Positions 39,913 through 49,415 of a DNA stretch of 64,000 nucleotides are shown here, piece by piece. The stretch covers positions 1,240,001-1,304,000 of the forward strand of contig NZ_CM001368.1 of assembly GCF_000177215.2 (NCBI RefSeq), in the 5' to 3' direction. Under the pieces are notes generated by a model. It was not told the DNA's origin, did no database searches, and saw only the letters and a list, made by a program, of their open reading frames with translations. Position 1 is the stretch's first letter, and each line of letters opens with the position of its first letter. Made by a program: the position numbers and the translations under genes. The stretch is from Solidesulfovibrio carbinoliphilus subsp. oakridgensis (GTDB lineage: Bacteria; Desulfobacterota; Desulfovibrionia; Desulfovibrionales; Desulfovibrionaceae).

Positions 39913-41343
39913 ATGACGTATCAGGAAGCCGTCCAACAGGCCTTTGGCGAGGCCGCAACCTTCGACCCCGAAATTCTTCGCAGTTACGACCATGACCTCG
40001 GCGAAATGCCCCGCCCGCTCATGGCGCTGATTTCGCACCGCCCCCATACCGTGGTCGTGCCCCGCACGGCCGCCGATGCGGCCAAGGCCCTCGCAATCGC
40101 CGACCGCTACGACGTCCCGGTCACCCCGCGAGGCCAAGCCTCGTCGGGTTACGGCGGGGCGATACCCAGCCAGGGCGGGATGGTCCTCGACCTGTGCGGC
40201 CTAAACCGCGTCCTGGCCGTGGACCCTATCGCCGGAACCGCGGATGTGGAGCCCGGCGTGGTCTGGGAGGAACTTTCCCGCGCCTTGGCCGGACATGGCC
40301 TGGACAACCGCGTCTGTCCGACCAGCGCCCCGTCCTCCACCGTCGGCGGCTGGTTCGCCATGGGCGGTGTCGGCATCGGCAGCCTGCGCTACGGCGACAT
40401 CCGCGACAATGTCCTGGAAATCGACGTGGCCGGCCTGGATGGGACCATCCACACCCACGCCGGAACTGAAATGGAAGCCTTCCACCAGACCTGCGGCGCG
40501 CTTGGCGTCATCACCCGGCTGCGTCTGGTCTGCCGGCCGGCCGAAGCGCTTACCCCTTTGGCCGTGGGCCTGCCCGACGCCGCAAGCGCCGTCCGGTTTT
40601 TGGAATTGCTGCAACCATGGCCGGCGGCCTATTCGGCCAGCCTACTCTCGGCCGGCTACTGTGCCATGCGCGCGGCGGCCGAGGGACATGCCCCGGCCGC
40701 CCTGTCGGGCTATGTCGTCTCCCTGGCTGTCGCGGGTCCTGGGGATCACGCCGCCGAGGCCGCTCGCCTGGCCGCGCGCTGCGGCGGCGCACTGCTTGAC
40801 GTGGCCACAGGCCAGGCCGAATGGGACGGCCGGTACTATCCCATGCGCATCCGCCGCGTCGGCCCATCGGCCCTGGTCGGGGAGTTCTACGTCCCCTTGG
40901 CCGGCTTCGCCCCGGCCATGGCGGCACTCTCCAGGGCGTTGCGGCGCGACGCCCTGGGCGTTGAGGCCTTTGCCGTGCGCGGAGGCCGTCTGGCCGTGCT
41001 GGTTTATCTCCTCGACGACGCCGGTTCGCTGCTCTACCCCCTGCGCATGGCCAAGGCCATGGTCCCCCTGCGCCTGTCCCGGCGTTTCGGCGGCGCGCCC
41101 TATGCCACGGGCATGTGGTTTTCCGCCCTGGCCGAGGCCGCCTTCGGCCGGGAAAAGCTGGCCCGGGTCCGTCGGCTCAAGACCGAGCGCGACCCCCGCG
41201 AACTGCTCAACCCCGGGAATCTCGGCGGCCCCTGGCTCCCCCTGCTCCCGTGCCTGAGCCTTTCGCGACTGATTGTCTGGGCCACGGCCTGCATGGGCCC
41301 CCTGGCCGCCCTTTTCCCCTCCCCGCGCCATCGTTCCTCATAA
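39913..41343 (+). CDS. FAD-linked oxidase, GlcD-like
   Basis: A 476-residue flavoprotein of the PCMH/GlcD type. The FAD-binding domain (~residues 35-215) has PRTAADAAKALAIADRY, TPRGQASSGYGG and PTSAPSSTVGGWFAMGGVGIG. The cap domain follows, and the usual C-terminal ERDPRELLNPGNLG motif is present at about residue 430. A short hydrophobic C-terminal tail follows. Such enzymes oxidise 2-hydroxy acids. The paired Fe-S protein starts 14 bp later. Given its place in an Alf/All-type set, ureidoglycolate or a related hydroxy acid is a plausible substrate, but this is inference. ATG 39913 is preferred to 39898 for its ribosome binding site. Confidence 0.85.
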   Translation: MTYQEAVQQAFGEAATFDPEILRSYDHDLGEMPRPLMALISHRPHTVVVPRTAADAAKALAIADRYDVPVTPRGQASSGYGGAIPSQGGMVLDLCGLNRVLAVDPIAGTADVEPGVVWEELSRALAGHGLDNRVCPTSAPSSTVGGWFAMGGVGIGSLRYGDIRDNVLEIDVAGLDGTIHTHAGTEMEAFHQTCGALGVITRLRLVCRPAEALTPLAVGLPDAASAVRFLELLQPWPAAYSASLLSAGYCAMRAAAEGHAPAALSGYVVSLAVAGPGDHAAEAARLAARCGGALLDVATGQAEWDGRYYPMRIRRVGPSALVGEFYVPLAGFAPAMAALSRALRRDALGVEAFAVRGGRLAVLVYLLDDAGSLLYPLRMAKAMVPLRLSRRFGGAPYATGMWFSALAEAAFGREKLARVRRLKTERDPRELLNPGNLGGPWLPLLPCLSLSRLIVWATACMGPLAALFPSPRHRSS

Positions 41344-41357
41344 GCCCGGAGCACCTC

Positions 41358-42524
41358 ATGAGCACTCGCGAGCATGCCGGCATTGTCCGGGAACTGGACC
41401 GCATTGTAGCCACCTGCGCCCGCTGCGGCTTTTGCAAGGTCGCCTGCCCCACCTTTCCCTTTGGCGGCGGCTTTGAAACCTTCTCCCCGCGCGCCAAGGC
41501 CTATTTCCTCCGGGAGTATCTGGCCGGGCGCGAGGCGCTTTCCCCGGCTTGGGTCGACCGTTTCTACCGCTGCACCACCTGCGAACGTTGCCAGACCGTT
41601 TGCCAGACGGCCATTCCCTTGGTGGAACTCTGGGAGACCGTGCGGGCCGACATCGTGCGCCAGGGGCTTGGCCCCATGCCGGCCCACAAAAAGCTGCGCG
41701 CCTTGGCCGAGGCTCACGGCAACCCCTACGGCGAACCGGCCGCCAAGCAGTCCCAGTGGCTTTTGCCCGAGCACGCCCCCACGAACCGGGCCGAAATCCT
41801 CATCTTCGGCGGCTGCACCGCGTCCTACCGGATGCCGGCCATGCTCCAGACCGGCGTGACCATCCTCACCCGACTGGGCATCCCCTACGCCTATGCCGGC
41901 GGCGACGAACACTGCTGCGCCAGCCCCCTGCTGCGCACGGGCCAGCTCGACATCGCATCGGAGCTTATCGGCAAGAATCTCGATCTGTTCGCCCGCACCG
42001 GAGCCACGACCATCGTCACCCCCTGCGGGGGCTGCTCCAAGACGCTCAAACACGACTACCCGGTCTACGCCCGCAAGCTCGGCAAGCCTTTCATGGCCAC
42101 GGTGCGACACTTCTCTGAAATCTACGCGGAGCTGCTGGGCTGCGGCCGCTTGCAGCCGCGCGTCCCAGTCAACATGACGGTCACGTTTCACGACCCCTGC
42201 CATGTGGGCCGTTCCCAAGGGCTTTTCAACGAACCACGCGCCATCCTGGCCGCCATCCCGGGCTTGAACCTCGTCGAAATGCCGCGCAGCCGCGAAGCGT
42301 CCCGGTGTTGCGGCGCCGGTGGCGGGGTCAAGGCCAACTATCCGCAAATGGCGGCGGCCATCGCCCGGGAACGCCTGGAAGAGGCCGTGGCCACCGGCGC
42401 CGACACGTTGGCGACCATGTGTCCGTTTTGCCAGGCCAGCTTCGCCCAGGCCATCAAGGAGACCGGCGCGCCCATCGGTCTTTGCGGCCTGGAGGAACTG
42501 CTGCTGGCCTCCCTGGAGGCCTGA
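41358..42524 (+). CDS. Fe-S and CCG-domain oxidoreductase subunit, GlcF-like
   Basis: A 388-residue protein. Two [4Fe-4S] motifs lie near the N terminus (CARCGFCKVACP at ~20-31, CTTCERCQTVCQ at ~72-83). Two cysteine-rich CCG domains follow (HCCASP, PCGGCSKT; FHDPCHVGR, RCCGAGGG). This is the GlcF/HdrD-like architecture that takes electrons from a GlcD-like flavoprotein and passes them to quinone or another carrier. No membrane helices are seen, so it may be soluble or peripheral. It lies between the flavoprotein and the YlbF-like gene. Confidence 0.88.
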   Translation: MSTREHAGIVRELDRIVATCARCGFCKVACPTFPFGGGFETFSPRAKAYFLREYLAGREALSPAWVDRFYRCTTCERCQTVCQTAIPLVELWETVRADIVRQGLGPMPAHKKLRALAEAHGNPYGEPAAKQSQWLLPEHAPTNRAEILIFGGCTASYRMPAMLQTGVTILTRLGIPYAYAGGDEHCCASPLLRTGQLDIASELIGKNLDLFARTGATTIVTPCGGCSKTLKHDYPVYARKLGKPFMATVRHFSEIYAELLGCGRLQPRVPVNMTVTFHDPCHVGRSQGLFNEPRAILAAIPGLNLVEMPRSREASRCCGAGGGVKANYPQMAAAIARERLEEAVATGADTLATMCPFCQASFAQAIKETGAPIGLCGLEELLLASLEA

Positions 42525-42525
42525 T

Positions 42526-43434
42526 ATGGCCGTCGGGATCGCGGGCGAGCGGGTGGTTCCGGCCCCGGGCGCAAGCCTTCGGGGCCGGGTGTGGGCCGTG
42601 TTTCAACGAAGCATCCACGTGGCTCTGGGCGATGGCTTCCTGACCTTGGGCAACCCGGACCTGCCGCCCCATCCCTACTCCATCCTCTGGGACGGCTATC
42701 CGGGCGGCTTCGTCCCAGGACAGACGGTCACGGTCACGGACGACGGCGTTTTCACGGACGACCGCAGACTCGTCGCCCTGGCCGGCCTGGCCCGCTTCCG
42801 GCCGGCCCTGGAACATCCCCGGCCGGCCGGATTTCGTTCGATCCGTCACGCCCTGGCCGCCAGCCGCCAAGCCGCCGCCGTCCTGCCCGACAAGGGGGGC
42901 TTTCATACCCTGTTCCTCCAGCGTCCGAGGCCTGCTCCCTCGGACGTCGCCTGTCGTCTGCCCGGGGCTTTCGCCGACCTGGGTGGCAGGCTTTACCTCC
43001 GGATTGCCGAAGCCTTGCGCCAGCGCCGCCTGGAAGACCTTGGGCAGGCCGCCCGTGCCATGGCCGGCCTGGGCATCGGCCTGACGCCGTCCGGAGACGA
43101 TTTTCTAGCCGGTATGCTGGCGGCGTCGCGCTTTCATGGGTTGAGCCTGGGCCGGCCGGTCTTGAGCCAGGTAACGCTGACGACACTCGCGCTCGACTGC
43201 GCGGCCCGCACCACGGCCTTTTCCGGCTTCCTCCTGCGCTGCGCCGCCGAGGGCCAGGTGGCTGGCCCGGTTGGCGACTGGCTGGAAGCGGTCCATGCCG
43301 GCGACGCCGACCGGGCCGCAATCGCCGTAGGAGCCCTGGCCTGCATCGGACACGCCAGCGGCCTGGACACCCTGATGGGCCTTATTTTGGTCATGGATAT
43401 CTGCCTGGGAGAACGCGCATGGATCGAAGCCTGA
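42526..43434 (+). CDS. YlbF/AllH-like (DUF2877) protein
   Basis: A 302-residue DUF2877 protein, homologue of E. coli YlbF (AllH), the third component needed for oxamate carbamoyltransferase. The family signature GLGIGLTPSGDDFLAG is at about residues 183-198. It starts 1 bp after the Fe-S gene stop with GGAGG upstream. It is separated from the other All-type genes by the oxidase pair, unlike in E. coli, which suggests that oxidation and carbamoyl transfer are consecutive steps of one pathway. Its stop overlaps the next gene by 16 bases. Confidence 0.88.
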   Translation: MAVGIAGERVVPAPGASLRGRVWAVFQRSIHVALGDGFLTLGNPDLPPHPYSILWDGYPGGFVPGQTVTVTDDGVFTDDRRLVALAGLARFRPALEHPRPAGFRSIRHALAASRQAAAVLPDKGGFHTLFLQRPRPAPSDVACRLPGAFADLGGRLYLRIAEALRQRRLEDLGQAARAMAGLGIGLTPSGDDFLAGMLAASRFHGLSLGRPVLSQVTLTTLALDCAARTTAFSGFLLRCAAEGQVAGPVGDWLEAVHAGDADRAAIAVGALACIGHASGLDTLMGLILVMDICLGERAWIEA

Positions 43435-44387
43435 CCCTGGCCGCCCTGGCCGACGCCCTGCGGCGTGCGGAAGTCTTCCGCAACAAGTGCCGCATCCGGC
43501 CCATGGTCGCGCTTTTCGGCGGCCAGGAACAGGCGGCGGGCATCCGCAACGGCGACGATGCCGCCGCCATCCCCGACGGCGACGGCTTCCTGCTTTTGGC
43601 CGCTGAGGGCATCGTGGACTCCCTGGTGCGCCGTAACCCCTATCTGGCCGGACGCTGCGCCGTCTTGGCCAACATCAATGATATATACGCCATGGGCGGC
43701 CGGCCCCTGGCCATGGTGGACGTGGTCGGAACCCCCGACGAGGCCACGGCCCGGGAGATCTGCCGGGGCATGCGCGACGCCGCCGCCCGCTACCGGGTTC
43801 CCGTCGTCGGCGGCCATCTCCTGCGCACGGCCTTCGACCACTCGGCCTCCATGGCCATCCTCGGAAGGGCCAAGACCTGCCTCACGAGCTTCGACGCCCG
43901 CCCCGGCGACAGCTTGGTGCTGGCGACGCGCCCAAACGGCGCCTGGCTTGGCGACCTGGGGTTTTGGAACGCCACGCTGCCCGAGGACGACGCCACCCTC
44001 ATAGCCCATCTCGAACTCTTGCCCGCCTGCGCCGAGGCCGGACTGGCCCGGGCCGGCAAGGACGTCAGCATGGCCGGCCTGGCCGGCACGGCGCTGATGC
44101 TGGCCGAATCCTCCGGCGTGGGCTGCCGCCTCGACGTCGACGCCCTGTCCCCGCCGCCCGGCGCGCCGCTCACCCCGTGGCTGCTGGCGTTTATGTCCTA
44201 CGGCTTCCTGCTGGCCGTGGCTCCGGACAAGCTCGACGCCGTCGTCGCCCTTTTCACGGCCGGCGGCGTACGGACTGTTCCCGTGGGCGAGGTCTGCCGG
44301 GAACGACAGGTCTGGCTGACCCGGGGCGAAGAGCGGGAGCTGTTGTGGGATCTGGAAACGACGCCCTTTGTCGGAGGCGCGCCGTGA
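43419..44387 (+). CDS. AIR-synthase-like protein of the Nit1 cluster type (sll0787-like)
   Basis: A 322-residue protein with the PurM/AIR synthase fold. Seen are the N-terminal glycine/aspartate ATP loop (IRNGDDAAAIPDGDGFLLLAAEGI), VLANINDIYAMGGRPLAMVDV, the PVVGGHLLRT motif and the late KDVSMAGLAGTALMLAESS. PurM-like proteins use ATP to activate an amide or similar group. This subgroup is found in Nit1-type clusters beside a radical SAM protein and a GNAT domain; both occur 10 kb downstream here. It overlaps the DUF2877 gene by 16 bases and couples to the next gene by GTGA. The reaction is unknown. Confidence 0.8.
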   Translation: MDRSLTLAALADALRRAEVFRNKCRIRPMVALFGGQEQAAGIRNGDDAAAIPDGDGFLLLAAEGIVDSLVRRNPYLAGRCAVLANINDIYAMGGRPLAMVDVVGTPDEATAREICRGMRDAAARYRVPVVGGHLLRTAFDHSASMAILGRAKTCLTSFDARPGDSLVLATRPNGAWLGDLGFWNATLPEDDATLIAHLELLPACAEAGLARAGKDVSMAGLAGTALMLAESSGVGCRLDVDALSPPPGAPLTPWLLAFMSYGFLLAVAPDKLDAVVALFTAGGVRTVPVGEVCRERQVWLTRGEERELLWDLETTPFVGGAP

Positions 44388-45157
44388 CGCGCCAGGAACC
44401 CGATTGGGGCGAAGGCAGCCGTTTCTATCTGCCAAACGAGGACGCCGGCGTGGTGCGGGCCGCCTTGCGACGGTTGCGCCGCCGGCCGAGACGCCCGGTC
44501 TTCGTCGGCGGCTCGGGCATGGCCCTTCTGGAAGGGGCCCGCACCTTGCCGCACCTGGAAAGCGCCGTCTACGTCGATGTGGCCGCCTTCCAGTTCGAAT
44601 ACTTCCGGCTGCTGCTACGCGCCGTGGCATGCAGCCAGGGCCCTGGAGAACTGCGGTCCTGGTTCGCCCGGACCGTCGTTCCTGAATTGCACCGCCATCA
44701 GTCCGGGCGGGGGCGGTCTTACGCCCCGGATCAAATCCTGGCCGCCATGCAGCATCTGTTCGGTCTCGATTTCTTTTTCGATGCGGCGGCCTTTGGCCAG
44801 GCGAGAGCCATCCTTGGCCGCGTGGTGGCCGTGCGGTCGGGCATCGGGGCTTACTTGGCCGCCGCGCCGGTCAACCACGACTTCATCTATCTGAGCAACG
44901 TGCCGGATTATCTCGTCCCGAACGATCTGGCCGCCCTTTTCGCTGCCTGCCGCCGCCACAAGGCGGCGGTCTATCTCCTGGCCACCAGCGCCTGTCCGGA
45001 CCGGGCCGTCCTGGCCAGCGCCTGGCAAACCGCCGGGTATCGCCCTCACGAAGCCTCGGCGCGCCTGGACGCCGCCAATCGCGGCCTGGGCTCCCCCTAT
45101 CTGGAGCGTCCCTGGAACCGCCCAGGAACCATTCACCTCCTGTTGCCCACGTCGTAA
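44384..45157 (+). CDS. Uncharacterised protein, possibly a SAM-binding Rossmann fold
   Basis: A 257-residue soluble protein I do not recognise with certainty. RPVFVGGSGMALLEGARTLPHLESAVYVDVAAFQFEYFRLLLRAV (key VGGSG and YVDVAAFQ) looks like the first half of a SAM-binding Rossmann fold. DFIYLSNVPDYLVP recalls DUF3419/BtaA-like 3-amino-3-carboxypropyl transferases. The rest is basic and aromatic-rich. The GTG start overlaps the previous stop (GTGA), so it should be made together with the AIR-synthase-like protein and is likely part of the same reaction sequence. The family assignment is weak. Confidence 0.6.
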   Translation: MTRQEPDWGEGSRFYLPNEDAGVVRAALRRLRRRPRRPVFVGGSGMALLEGARTLPHLESAVYVDVAAFQFEYFRLLLRAVACSQGPGELRSWFARTVVPELHRHQSGRGRSYAPDQILAAMQHLFGLDFFFDAAAFGQARAILGRVVAVRSGIGAYLAAAPVNHDFIYLSNVPDYLVPNDLAALFAACRRHKAAVYLLATSACPDRAVLASAWQTAGYRPHEASARLDAANRGLGSPYLERPWNRPGTIHLLLPTS

Positions 45158-45169
45158 AGGAGCACCCAC

Positions 45170-46156
45170 ATGATTCGTCCCAGCCTCGCGCTTGCCTTTC
45201 GCCTGACGGCGGCGATCCTGGCCGTCTGCCTCGTCCTTGCCGCCGCCCCTGCCCCGGCCGGTCCGTCGGCCGCAGACAGTCAGCCGGTTCGGCTGGCCTA
45301 CCTGCAAAACGACCTGCACCATCTGGCTTTGTGGATCGCCCTGGACAAGGGGTTTTTTTCCGAGGAAGGCCTGCCCGTGGAGGTGGCAGGCATCTTCCGT
45401 TCCGGCCCGGAACTCATGACCGCTTTCGGCGCGGGCGAACTCGACGCCGCCTATGTGGGCCAAGCCCCGGCCACCATCGCCGCCGTGCGCGGTACGGCCC
45501 GGATCAAGGTCCTGGCCCAGGCCAACACCGAGGGTTCAGCCCTGGTCGGCTCCAAGGCCCTGGCCGAAGGCAAGGTCCCGCGTCCGACCCTGGCCATCCC
45601 GGGCCATGGTGGCGTGCAGGAACTCCTCCTGCAAAAGGCCCTGCCCACTTTGGGTCTGTCCGCCGACGGCGTGGAGCTCGTGGTGGTGAGTCCACCGGAA
45701 ATGCTGCCGGCGCTCCAATCCGGCCAGATCGACGGCTTCATCGCCTGGGAGCCCTATCCGGCGCGGGCCGTCCTTCAAGCCATTGGCACGACGATTGCTA
45801 ATTCAACCGCCATCTGGGCCGGCCATCCCTGTTGCGTGCTCGCCGCCGCCGATGATCTCATCGACAAGCGGCCGGCCGTCGCCAGGAGCCTTATCCGCGC
45901 CCATGGCAAGGCAACCCGATACATCGCCGACCATCCCGAGGAGGCTTTGGCTGTGGCCGTAAAATATACAGGCATGGACGAGGATGTGGCGCGCCGAGCT
46001 ATGGCCCATGTCACCTACGTCGAAACGCCGAGCCTGGTCGGCGAGGAAGAGTACGTCCGCTTCCTCATCACCCGGGGCGTCATCAAGGTCGAGGACGCCG
46101 CAGCCTTCACCCGGAGCTTCATTGACCTGCCCACCCGGGAGGCTGCGGCCCGATGA
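45170..46156 (+). CDS. ABC transporter substrate-binding protein (NitT/TauT type)
   Basis: A 328-residue periplasmic binding protein with a signal peptide (~residues 1-31, cleavage after PAPAG). The SsuA/NMT1-like start of the mature chain reads VRLAYLQNDLHHLALWIALDKGFFSEEGL, and later motifs are AYVGQAPATIAAV and GFIAWEPYPAR. This family binds small anions or nitrogen and sulfur compounds such as nitrate, taurine, sulfonates or pyrimidine precursors. AAAGGAGC precedes the ATG. The ligand of the locus should be the compound bound here; it cannot be read from sequence. Confidence 0.9.
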   Translation: MIRPSLALAFRLTAAILAVCLVLAAAPAPAGPSAADSQPVRLAYLQNDLHHLALWIALDKGFFSEEGLPVEVAGIFRSGPELMTAFGAGELDAAYVGQAPATIAAVRGTARIKVLAQANTEGSALVGSKALAEGKVPRPTLAIPGHGGVQELLLQKALPTLGLSADGVELVVVSPPEMLPALQSGQIDGFIAWEPYPARAVLQAIGTTIANSTAIWAGHPCCVLAAADDLIDKRPAVARSLIRAHGKATRYIADHPEEALAVAVKYTGMDEDVARRAMAHVTYVETPSLVGEEEYVRFLITRGVIKVEDAAAFTRSFIDLPTREAAAR

Positions 46157-46908
46157 TGCTGTCCCCGCTGGTCTCCGCCCTGGCCGTGGCAGGCGTCTGG
46201 CAGGCCGTGTGCCAGACGGGGCTGGTTCCGCCGGCCCTGCTCGCCTCCCCGGCCGCAGTGGGCCTGGCCCTGGTCGACTTGTGCCGGACCGGGATGCCGC
46301 CCGGCCGCACCCTGCCGATGCATGCCTGGATGAGCCTGACCCGGGTGTTGGTCGGCACGGGCTTGGCCGTGGTCCTGGGGGCGCCGGTCGGGCTGGCCCT
46401 CGGGGCCAGCCCCCGGCTGCGGGGGGGGTTCATGCCGCTGGTCGACTTCATCCGCCCCATCCCTCCCTTGGCCTGGGTTCCCCTGGCTATCCTGTGGTTG
46501 GGGCTCGGCCTGGCCTCCGCAGCGGCGCTCATTTTCCTGGGCGCTTTTTTCCCCGTGGTGCTGGCCACCTGTTCCGGCGTGCGGGCGGTGGACCGATCCT
46601 ATGTGGAGGCAGTGCGCATCCTTGGCGGGGGGCGGCTGGCCGTGTGGCGCAAGGTGCTGTTGCCCGGCTGCCTGCCGGCGGCCTTGACCGGCGTGCGGGT
46701 GGGGCTTGGCATCGGCTGGATGACCCTGGTCGCGGCCGAATTCGCCGGCGTGCGCGGCGGCTACGGTCTGGGCTACATGATCTTAAGCGCCCGGGATCTG
46801 CAACGCATCGACATGGTCATGGCCGGCATGGTCGCCATCGGACTGGTCGGCCTGGCCATGGAACTTGGCCTGAAACGGCTTTCGGCGCACCTTGTGCGGT
46901 GGCAGTGA
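46153..46908 (+). CDS. ABC transporter permease (NitT/TauT type)
   Basis: A 251-residue inner-membrane protein with about six helices. The cytoplasmic coupling loop typical of the family is present (VEAVRILGGGRLAVWRKVLLPGCLPAALTGVRVGLG; key residues EAVRILG and LPGCLPAAL). It is the membrane channel for the binding protein encoded just upstream, and the start overlaps that gene (ATGA). The ATPase gene follows 2 bp later. Confidence 0.92.
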   Translation: MMLSPLVSALAVAGVWQAVCQTGLVPPALLASPAAVGLALVDLCRTGMPPGRTLPMHAWMSLTRVLVGTGLAVVLGAPVGLALGASPRLRGGFMPLVDFIRPIPPLAWVPLAILWLGLGLASAAALIFLGAFFPVVLATCSGVRAVDRSYVEAVRILGGGRLAVWRKVLLPGCLPAALTGVRVGLGIGWMTLVAAEFAGVRGGYGLGYMILSARDLQRIDMVMAGMVAIGLVGLAMELGLKRLSAHLVRWQ

Positions 46909-46910
46909 CC

Positions 46911-47684
46911 ATGGCTTCGGCGCTCTCCATCCGGGGTCTGCAAAAGACTTATCCCGCTGTCGGCGGCAAGCCGCCGGTGACCGTCCTTGGCGGCGTGGAC
47001 CTCGACGTCCCCCCGGGGGCCATCGTGTCGCTGGTGGGGCTCAACGGCTCGGGCAAGACCACGCTGCTTCGCCTCGTGGCCGGCCTGGAAACGCCGACCG
47101 GCGGCACGGTCCGCATCGACGGACGCGAACCCGTCGCCGGCGCGGCCGGAGGCATCGGGCTGGTGAGCCAGGATCTGGCCCTGCTCCCCTGGCGCACGGT
47201 GCGGGCCAACATTGCCCTGGGCCTGGAACTCCAGGGGCTGTCGCGAGCCCGGCGCGAAGTCGTGGCCCGGGAGTACGAGGCCGCCTTCGGCCTGTCGGCC
47301 TGCGCCGAACGCTACCCGAAAGAACTTTCCGGCGGCATGCGCCAGAAGGCGGCCATCGCCCGAACCCTGGCCGCCGGCCCCGGGGTTGTCCTCATGGACG
47401 AACCCTTCAGCGCCCTGGACTGCCAGACCCGAAACCGCATGCAGGCCTTCCTTCTCGACATCTGGACGCGGCGACGCGACACCATCATGTTTGTCACCCA
47501 CCATATCGAGGAAGCGGCCTTTTTAAGCGACCGCATCGTGGTCCTGACGCCAAGGCCAAGCACGGTGGCGGCCGTCCTTGACGTCAACCTCCCCCGCCCC
47601 AGAACCCGGATCGATCCCGGGCTGACGGCCCTTCGGGCCAAGACCCTTGCGATCCTTAACCGCCTTAGCCGTCAGGAACATTGA
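46911..47684 (+). CDS. ABC transporter ATP-binding protein (NitT/TauT type)
   Basis: A 257-residue ATPase. The Walker A motif is GLNGSGKTT (~residues 45-53), the signature is [12 protein letters not shown] and Walker B is [12 protein letters not shown]. The H-loop histidine lies in FVTHHIEEA. It powers the two preceding proteins. ATG 46911 was chosen because it starts the canonical nucleotide-binding domain and follows the permease stop by 2 bp. Confidence 0.93.
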   Translation: MASALSIRGLQKTYPAVGGKPPVTVLGGVDLDVPPGAIVSLVGLNGSGKTTLLRLVAGLETPTGGTVRIDGREPVAGAAGGIGLVSQDLALLPWRTVRANIALGLELQGLSRARREVVAREYEAAFGLSACAERYPKELSGGMRQKAAIARTLAAGPGVVLMDEPFSALDCQTRNRMQAFLLDIWTRRRDTIMFVTHHIEEAAFLSDRIVVLTPRPSTVAAVLDVNLPRPRTRIDPGLTALRAKTLAILNRLSRQEH

Positions 47685-47768
47685 CCGGCCGGGACAAGCC
47701 TTCGTAAGGTCGCCGGACACGACGCCGGCCAATCTGGAAAACCCGAACGCCGCCGCAAGGATGCCCCC

Positions 47769-49403
47769 ATGGCGATACTGGGATTTGTCAACGTCCGAAA
47801 GCTGCTCCTGGAACTGGCCCAGCACCAGTCCGTGGAGGTGGTCCTCAAGATCGCCGTGGACACCCTGGCCGCCGCCTCCGGGGTGGCCCTGGTGCGGGTA
47901 TGGCTTGTCGAGCCCGGCGACGACTGCGCCCGGTGCAAGGACAGCCTCCTGTGCCCGGACAAGAGCCGCTGCCTCCACCTCATGGCCAGCGCCGGCAAAT
48001 CCCTGTCGGACGGGCAAGACTGGCGGGATATCGCCGGCTCCGCCTTCAGCCGCTTTCCCGTCGGCATCCGCAAGGTCGGCGAGATCGCCAAGGCCGGCAA
48101 GCCCATCGAAATCCTGGACATCGATCCAAACGCCCAGTGGGTGGCCGATCCCGCCTGGATCAAGCGGGAAAAGATCGTCGGCTTCGCCGGCCAGCCGCTT
48201 ATCTGCCGCGACGAAGTGCTGGGCGTGCTTTCGGTCTTCACCCGCCAGCCCCTGGAACAGGGCGTGCTCGAAATGCTGCGCATGGTGGCCGACCATTTGG
48301 CCTACGCCCTCGCCAACGCCCGGGCCTTCGAGATGGTGGACCGGCTCAAGCAGCAGATGGAGCTTGAAAACGCCTATCTGCGCGAGGAGATCAACGAAGC
48401 CCAATCGTTTAAGGGCATTATCGGCCAAAGCGAGGGCATCGAGCAGATCCGCAAGCTTATCCGCATGGTCGGCCCCACCGACGCCAACGTGCTCATCTAC
48501 GGCGAGTCCGGCACGGGCAAGGAGATGATCGCCCGGGAAATCCACAACCACAGCGGGCGTTGCGACAAGCCGATGATCAAGATCAACTGCTCGGCCATCC
48601 CGCGCGAGTTGTTCGAGAGCGAATTTTTCGGCCATGCCCGGGGAGCGTTCACCGGCGCGGTCAAAAGCCGCATCGGCTATTTCCAGGCCGCCGACGGCGG
48701 CACGCTGTTCCTCGACGAAGTGGGCGAGATTCCCATTTACCTGCAAAGCAAGCTCCTGCGCGTGCTCCAGGAAGGGGAATACCAGCGGGTCGGCGAGGAG
48801 ACCGTGCGCAAGGTCGACGTGCGCATCGTCTCGGCCACCAATCGCAACCTCCATGCCGAGATCCAGGCCGGCCGCTTCCGTGAGGACCTTTACTACCGGC
48901 TGCAGGTGTTCCCGGTGGTGGTGCCGAGCCTCAAGGACCGCAAGATGGACGTTCCGCTCCTCACCGACCACTTCATCAAGCTCAGCTGCAAGAAGATGAA
49001 CCGCCCCCTGGTGCGCCTTTCCGAGGCCCAGCGACGCCGCATGGCCGCCTACGACTGGCCCGGCAACATCCGCGAGCTGCAAAACTTCGTGGAGCGCATG
49101 GTCATCACCGGCCAGCCCGATCAGGTGTTGCTTGAACTGGACCATGGGCCGGCCGCGCCGCAGGAAGCCGCACCGGCCCGGCCCGAGGTCGTCGTACCCG
49201 AACGCATCCTGACGGAAAAGGAAATGCGGGAACTGGAAAAGGCCAACATGCAGGCGGCCCTGCGCCAGACCAACTGGCGCATCTACGGTCCCAGGGGCGC
49301 GGCCAAACTCCTTGGCGTCAATCCCACCACGCTGATTTCGCGGCTTAAAAAGCTCGGCATCTACCTGCCGCGCCTCCAGGCCGAGGACGACCCGGCCTTG
49401 TAG
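47769..49403 (+). CDS. Sigma-54-dependent transcriptional activator (GAF-AAA+-Fis)
   Basis: A 544-residue regulator. Residues ~20-190 form a GAF sensor with a four-cysteine insert ([16 protein letters not shown], ~57-72) that could hold a metal or Fe-S cluster. The AAA+ domain has a Walker A GESGTGKE (~245) and the sigma-54 contact loop GAFTGA (~292). The C terminus has a Fis-type helix-turn-helix ([20 protein letters not shown]). No receiver domain is present, so it is controlled by ligand or redox binding to GAF. It lies 84 bp after the ABC genes and most probably activates the three -24/-12 promoters of the locus. Confidence 0.92.
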   Translation: MAILGFVNVRKLLLELAQHQSVEVVLKIAVDTLAAASGVALVRVWLVEPGDDCARCKDSLLCPDKSRCLHLMASAGKSLSDGQDWRDIAGSAFSRFPVGIRKVGEIAKAGKPIEILDIDPNAQWVADPAWIKREKIVGFAGQPLICRDEVLGVLSVFTRQPLEQGVLEMLRMVADHLAYALANARAFEMVDRLKQQMELENAYLREEINEAQSFKGIIGQSEGIEQIRKLIRMVGPTDANVLIYGESGTGKEMIAREIHNHSGRCDKPMIKINCSAIPRELFESEFFGHARGAFTGAVKSRIGYFQAADGGTLFLDEVGEIPIYLQSKLLRVLQEGEYQRVGEETVRKVDVRIVSATNRNLHAEIQAGRFREDLYYRLQVFPVVVPSLKDRKMDVPLLTDHFIKLSCKKMNRPLVRLSEAQRRRMAAYDWPGNIRELQNFVERMVITGQPDQVLLELDHGPAAPQEAAPARPEVVVPERILTEKEMRELEKANMQAALRQTNWRIYGPRGAAKLLGVNPTTLISRLKKLGIYLPRLQAEDDPAL

Positions 49404-49415
49404 AGGACTGCGGCC

